Assembly: GCA_007922305.1 (NCBI GenBank)
Contig: ML677341.1
Location: 70,494,421-70,558,420, forward strand
DNA: 64,000 nt
Origin: Dermatemys mawii
Taxonomy: Eukaryota > Chordata > Testudines > Dermatemydidae
Direction: 5' to 3'
Part shown: positions 59,185 to 64,000 of the stretch, one piece after another
Layout of the letters: every line of letters starts with the position of its first letter
How positions within the stretch are numbered: position 1 is the stretch's first letter
Notes under the pieces: generated by a model
Told to the model about the DNA's origin: nothing
The model's database searches: none
The model's input: only the letters and a program-made list of their open reading frames with translations
Translations under genes and position numbers: made by a program

Positions 59185-59682
59185 CTAAAAACAGAACAAA
59201 CAAAATTTCAGTATCATGTTGCAGGTACACTAACAAGTCAGAGAGACTTTGACAACATGTCCTATTGAACACCAACCAGGAAGTAAATCTGCTTTAAAAA
59301 TATCCAATCCAGTAGTTCAGACTAGTGTTCTCTTCAGTGGAACTGAAAACAGCTCAAGCTGTTGATTAGTTACATACCTGCCAGCTCAACCTCACCTACT
59401 CCTTCCTATTCTCCAAAGGTTTTACCTCAGTCAGCAAGATCAGGTGGCAAAAGCAATCTTACCCGCTGTTAACATTTGCTTCTATACCAGCAGACAGTAA
59501 ACTAATTCCTTTTTCTATTGTTCTCTATGTTTCTGGTGCATTAAACTAAACTGTGACTTTCAAAACCTGATAATGTTAGAAAGGAAATTAAGTTCTCCTT
59601 CAGTATGACCCACCCCCATGTACATTTATTGGTTTTAATAGGGTACATGCTGTATAGACTGATATATGCTAACTGAGGCCAG

Positions 59683-59985
59683 GTCTACCTAGAAAGTCTA
59701 CACTATAATCTTACATCAGTATAACTGTCACTCAGAGATGCGAAAAAACCCACACCCGAACGATGCAGTTATACCGACCTAACCCTCTGTTGTAGACAGT
59801 GCTATGTTGACAGGAGAAGTTCAAGAGGTGTAGACAATGCTGTTGACAGGACATATTGCTTCTTGTGGAGGTGGATTAAAAACATTGATGGAAGCAGCTC
59901 TCCTGTCAGTGTAATAGTGTCTTCACTGAAGCACTACAGTGATGCAGCTGCACTGCTGCAGTGGTTTAAGTATAGCCATGTCTTT
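59683..59985. mobile_element. hAT-like MITE
   Basis: Starts gaggccaggtctacctagaa, contains ttatacc gacctaaccc words, gttgacaggagaag, and near the end actgctgcagtggtttaagt. It is a degraded copy of a turtle tctacac-type element. Borders approximate. Confidence 0.5.
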
Positions 59986-61170
59986 AATGTCAAAGATTAT
60001 GAAAGTGCACTGACAAATGTATACAAACAGGTGTTTAACCCACCTTCAGAAGTGTTCACTTAGACTGGGACAGGAATAGGAAAAGGGTGGCTGAACAGAC
60101 AGATTGTTAAGCAACAGCTTCAACTGTCTTCATTTCCACTGTAGAGGGAGACAGTACAATACTGCAAACTAGCACAGATGTTAATTACCTGACTTCCTTT
60201 TGGAGACAAGTTTTTTAATCCATGTCAAATACATCCTAGTCAATTGTTAGTTTAAATGCAGAGCTTTAAAGAGATGGGCTAGTTCAAAATCTGACTTTAT
60301 TGATAGGAGACGCCTCCAAAACAAATGAGAAATTTTACATCAAACTGTTACAATTAGAATAGGCTTGTAGGACCAAAGAGTCAACCACCCGAGCTGAGTT
60401 GTGTTACACAAGCAATAAAACTATTTTTGAAGTGAGTCCTTAGTTCATTACTCCATTCCACTTTGTGTTAATTGTCTAATGTATAGTATCCTTATTTGGT
60501 ATTCCATATCCAATCTGTCTGCAGACTGTTTGCTGCTAGCTATATAACTAGCATATCTACAAGATAACTGTACCAATTCAATACTGTAGGAGCAGCAGAC
60601 CTGAAACAGTCTCCTGTTTAAATAGGGTTTGTTCCAACATCTCATTCAGGTGCACATTAAGGAAATGTACCTGTGGTCAGGCACTGCTTTTATATTCACT
60701 GTGCACTAAGCAGACAGTTAAAATTTGTTAAATTTTAGACTAGAAGAGGAAAGATTCTGACAGACATGGCAACTTCCTGCCATATCATCAGGGGACCTTA
60801 CTGAAATAAGTTAAATATCTTTGTGGTTAATTATTTTAAATGAATGATTTATGTATGATTGTGTTCTCTCCATGGGGAGGGCTACCACAGCTCCTACACC
60901 AACAGGAAATAGTGTGGTGACTAAGGCAAATCACCTAACTGTAAAAGCCCCCAGAGAGGCACCATCTCCTGGGAAGGCTTGCAATACTTGTTCAACCTGG
61001 ATTCTCCAGAGACCAACACACAAAGAAAGGATTTTTTGATAAACAGCATAAGTTTAAAACGACTTGGGGCTTTTCTTCTTGATCTCGCAGACAGACAGGA
61101 CATTCTGTCCCATGGAGGTCACCAACCCTTGCAGAAGGATTGGTAGGACTTTAGCCTGATACGTCTCCAC

Positions 61171-61199
61171 AAGACATCTGATGGGTAATCAGATGTCTT
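61171..61199. repeat. Perfect 12-bp inverted repeat, 5-base loop
   Basis: aagacatctgat (61171-61182), loop gggta, atcagatgtctt (61188-61199). It lies in the presumed ARL1 intron 1 and is not part of a recognised repeat. Confidence 0.8.
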
Positions 61200-61512
61200 C
61201 AGATTCGTAGCATGTGCATACAAATGTTTATTGTTTTTGTATATATTTTCTCTGTTTAACTTGTAACTGTTGGCAATACACTAGTCAGAGCCCTTGGAAA
61301 AAAAGCAAAACGTGCTGGCCTTTTAAGCAGAATGGCTTTCTGGACATAACCGTGTAGATCAGGGAGCTTGGCAGCTTTAAAACCCCCAGTCACAGGGAAT
61401 GAGACACAAGTCTCCAACCAGGAGAGGTATGACAGGGAGCCAGAAACATTAAGTGGGTGCCCTCATCAGACCACAGTGGGTACAATTACTTGGAAATTGT
61501 GACAGGGACATT

Positions 61513-61535
61513 AAAAAAAAAAAAAAAAAAAAAAA
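61513..61535. repeat. A-run (23)
   Basis: Uninterrupted A mononucleotide tract. The flanks do not show a retroposed body that I can recognise. Confidence 0.85.
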
Positions 61536-63144
61536 GAAAAAGACATCCAACAACATTACATCCCCACCCCAAATGTTAACAGCCAAATATGTAAAAGGTA
61601 GCCCCTACCGGACAAATATCAGTTAGTATCCTAAGTATCAGAAAGAACCCAAGTTAGCAGTTACATAGTAAAATATTGTTTTAAAATAGTTTGTTGTAAA
61701 TGTATGTGCTTGTTAAGTCTTTCTAGGAAGGGGAGAGGAATAGTGTACTTATGTAGAAAAGCAATGGAAACTACAAGCCAGTCTCAGTTTTTTCCTCTCT
61801 AAGCCAGCTCCATTACAAAAGTGTAGCACATCACTGACTTTGGAAATATAGGAGCAGGCATGGGGCTGGCCTCTAAACTCCATGGGGCAGGAACTATTGC
61901 TATTATATTTGTACAACTCCTAGCTCAGTGGGACTCCAAGCTCAAGGCACTATTGTAGTACAAAGAGTAACAGAACATGGCTGATCTGAGTTAAGTGTAA
62001 AGGCAAAGTAGCAAATGGTGCAACATGAAAGAGGTATTTCAGGAGACATGTTCTAACAGAAAATCATCCATGAAAACCTCAGAGTACACTCTCTCATCTT
62101 AATCCATAAAACTGCTTAGTGGCATTAGCCCCCTGATTCTCCCACTTCTTTTTCAAAAAGATGTGCCCCATCTAAAGAGAGAACTGCAGAAAACTGATGT
62201 GCTCTGCAGACTTTCAGCCGCAATAATTTGTTCCGCCCTCCCCTCTTTAGGAAAGGAGTTTTATGTTACTTACTTGCTAGATTTATACCTTTCTTCGCCT
62301 CCCCCTAATATCTACCTCATCTAATTATCTTAATTCTCTTCAAGAGCCCATGTATATAATTACATTTGTGTTGTATCATTTCAATTTGCCGGTGGAAAGA
62401 ATGCTGAATACCTCTTGTTTCTGAGTGACTTTTAGTAAATAAAAGTGGATTATAATCCTTGGCTAGTTATGGATTTCTGGGCATAGTGGTTGTACAATTT
62501 GCAGTTTTTGAAAATTTATAAGCTGTTGAAAAATAGTTGTCACCTAATAGTGACCTCAATATTGTTAAGTCAGAATAACTTCCAAAATACATGGAACATG
62601 AGACAGTCAGATGTGTTGATATAAAAGCCCTGAAGTCACTACTAAAGTTTTGCATTCTGAGTGCAAGTTTGATCACACTGGGTATTTTACCGGGTTCTTT
62701 TGTATCTGTTGGAGATATAAGTGAAAGAGACAATATGAAAGTGGAAAGGAATGCACAACTCTTTTCCCTTAACTTTAAAAGCCTGACAATAAGACATTTT
62801 GGGTGGATGGGACATGTCCTCTTGCAACCTCAACTATCAACAATTTTGCAAATATCCTGCCTAAAAAGAGATCAAAATTACACACAACATCCTAAATGTG
62901 GTTCATAAAAGGGACACCACCAATTTAGTCACTATTCTATTTGAAAGTTATTTCACCTACTATATTTATTGTACCTAATACTAAAACTGGAAGTTGTGAG
63001 AAATAATATAGCCAGTTCCCCTTTTGTTTATGTGGGTCTTAAAGCGGTAGTCAAAACACAGAGTCATAAGAAAATAAAAGGGGCAGGATGACGAAATAAA
63101 CAGCTTTAAATCTAATTTTATTTCCAGTTGATATTGCTTAAGTG

Positions 63145-64000
63145 TCCAGCCCAAAATGATTTCACAGACTCCAAGGCCAGCAGGGGTCACTGGTGTCACA
63201 TGATCTGACCTCTTGTACAACACAGATCACAAAACTTCCTCTATATAATTCCTAGAGCAGATCTTTCAGTGAAAACATCCAATCTGGATTTTAAAAATCT
63301 CAGTGATGAAGAAACCACCACAACCTTTAGTAAATTGCACCAGTGGTTAATTACCCTCACTATTAAAAATCTACAATCTATTAGTTTCAAGTTCCTGCTA
63401 TACCTTTCTCTGTTAGATTAAGGATCACATTATCAAATATTTGTTCCCCATATAGGTACTTAATAGACTGTAATCAAGTCATCACTTAACCTTTTCTTTG
63501 TTAAACTAAATGGATTGAGCTGGAGTCTCTCACTGTAAGGCATCTTTTCTAACCCTTTAATCATTCTTGTGGCTCTTCCCTGAATCCTTCCTCATTTCAT
63601 TCTTCTTGAATTGTGGACATCAAATCTAGACAGTATTCCAGCAGTAATCACACCCCAGTGCCAAATGCAGATGTAAAATAACCTGTCCACTCCTATCTGA
63701 GATTCCTGTGCATGCATTCAAGGATTACATTAGCCCTTTTGGCCACCATGATGCACTGCAAGCTCATGTTTAGCTAATTATCAACTAGAATCCCCAAATC
63801 CTCAGAGTCACTACTTCCCACAACAGGTCCTCATTCTGTAAATACAGACTACATTCTTCATTCCTAGATGTGTACATTTGCATTAAGCTGTATTAAAACA
63901 CACACACTGATTGCTTGTGCCCAGCTTACCAAGCCATCCAGATGGCTCTGTTTAGTGACCCATCCTCCTCATTTTTTACCACTCTCTCAATTTGTGTATC
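63145..64000 (-). mobile_element. CR1-like LINE fragment, running off the window
   Basis: Long non-coding-looking stretch with cctagagcagatctttcag, aaaacatccaatctggattt, ttgtggctcttccctgaatc, gtattccagcagtaatcaca and aatccccaaatcctcagag, which read on the - strand as the 3' half of a CR1/L3-type LINE. It is the longest CR1-like piece here and shares its end with 8385-8600. Confidence 0.65.

Larger units (their letters stand above)
59986..63140. other. ARL1 intron 1 (presumed), mostly unassigned
   Basis: 3.2 kb with no CpG-rich promoter, no ATGG followed by a donor on the - strand that I could find, and no gene. It contains the 12-bp stem at 61171-61199 and an A-run of 23 at 61513-61535. Confidence 0.45.

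Noticed and set aside
61513..61535. A-run as the tail of a processed pseudogene
   Set aside because: No gene-derived sequence or target duplication could be identified beside it.
62591..62908. 105-codon + strand ORF in the presumed ARL1 intron 1
   Set aside because: No recognisable domain, no splice context, A/T-rich; likely chance.

Overview
The window is vertebrate nuclear DNA, most likely from a turtle and otherwise from another reptile such as a crocodilian. The evidence is one large split gene with canonical GT-AG introns, plus a repeat mixture I associate from memory with turtle genomes: CR1-like LINE pieces, old MIR-type SINEs, many short hAT-like inverted-repeat elements, a Harbinger-type Myb/SANT ORF and Tigger/pogo elements. 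No bacterial-type feature, CRISPR array, tRNA or rRNA was found. The species call is inference from repeats and protein similarity. Layout: positions 1-50866 are the 3' part of UTP20 on the + strand. Thirty-five exons (4947-50866) join in phase without a stop into 1,646 codons plus TGA, roughly the C-terminal 59 percent of the protein if it is human-sized (about 2,785 residues). The upstream exons and promoter lie left of the window. Positions 1-4946 are therefore intron, holding a Harbinger-like Myb/SANT ORF (610-1233, -), palindromic MITE sequence (1520-1690) and an RTE-type LINE relic (2180-3470). On the - strand, ARL1 exons 2-6 occupy 59184 down to 53032. Exon 1, needed only for ATGG, is not visible and probably lies beyond 64000. 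UTP20 and ARL1 are convergent (tail to tail) with 2,165 bases between stop codons, the arrangement I recall from human chromosome 12. The two genes are not functionally linked: UTP20 is a nucleolar small-subunit processome scaffold, and ARL1 is a trans-Golgi Arf-like GTPase. Most of the remaining sequence is intron rich in repeats. The most interesting is at 15008-17557 inside a UTP20 intron: an apparently complete DNA transposon with an open 564-codon intronless gene on the - strand, degenerate terminal inverted repeats and an exact 5-base ATAAC flanking duplication. Its protein carries N-terminal Cys pairs and a plausible D-D-E arrangement, but I cannot place it in a named transposase superfamily. 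Other well-bounded elements are a Tigger/pogo copy with broken transposase (27704-29771, 18-bp perfect TIRs, TA duplication), a second Tigger-like copy (53972-55154, 19-bp perfect TIRs, TA) interrupted by another repeat, a hAT remnant (56181-57733), and four short hAT-like elements with 7/8 or 8/8 target duplications (24098-24530, 34845-34968, 40858-41159, 48534-49157). CR1-like fragments cover several introns and the right edge of the window.
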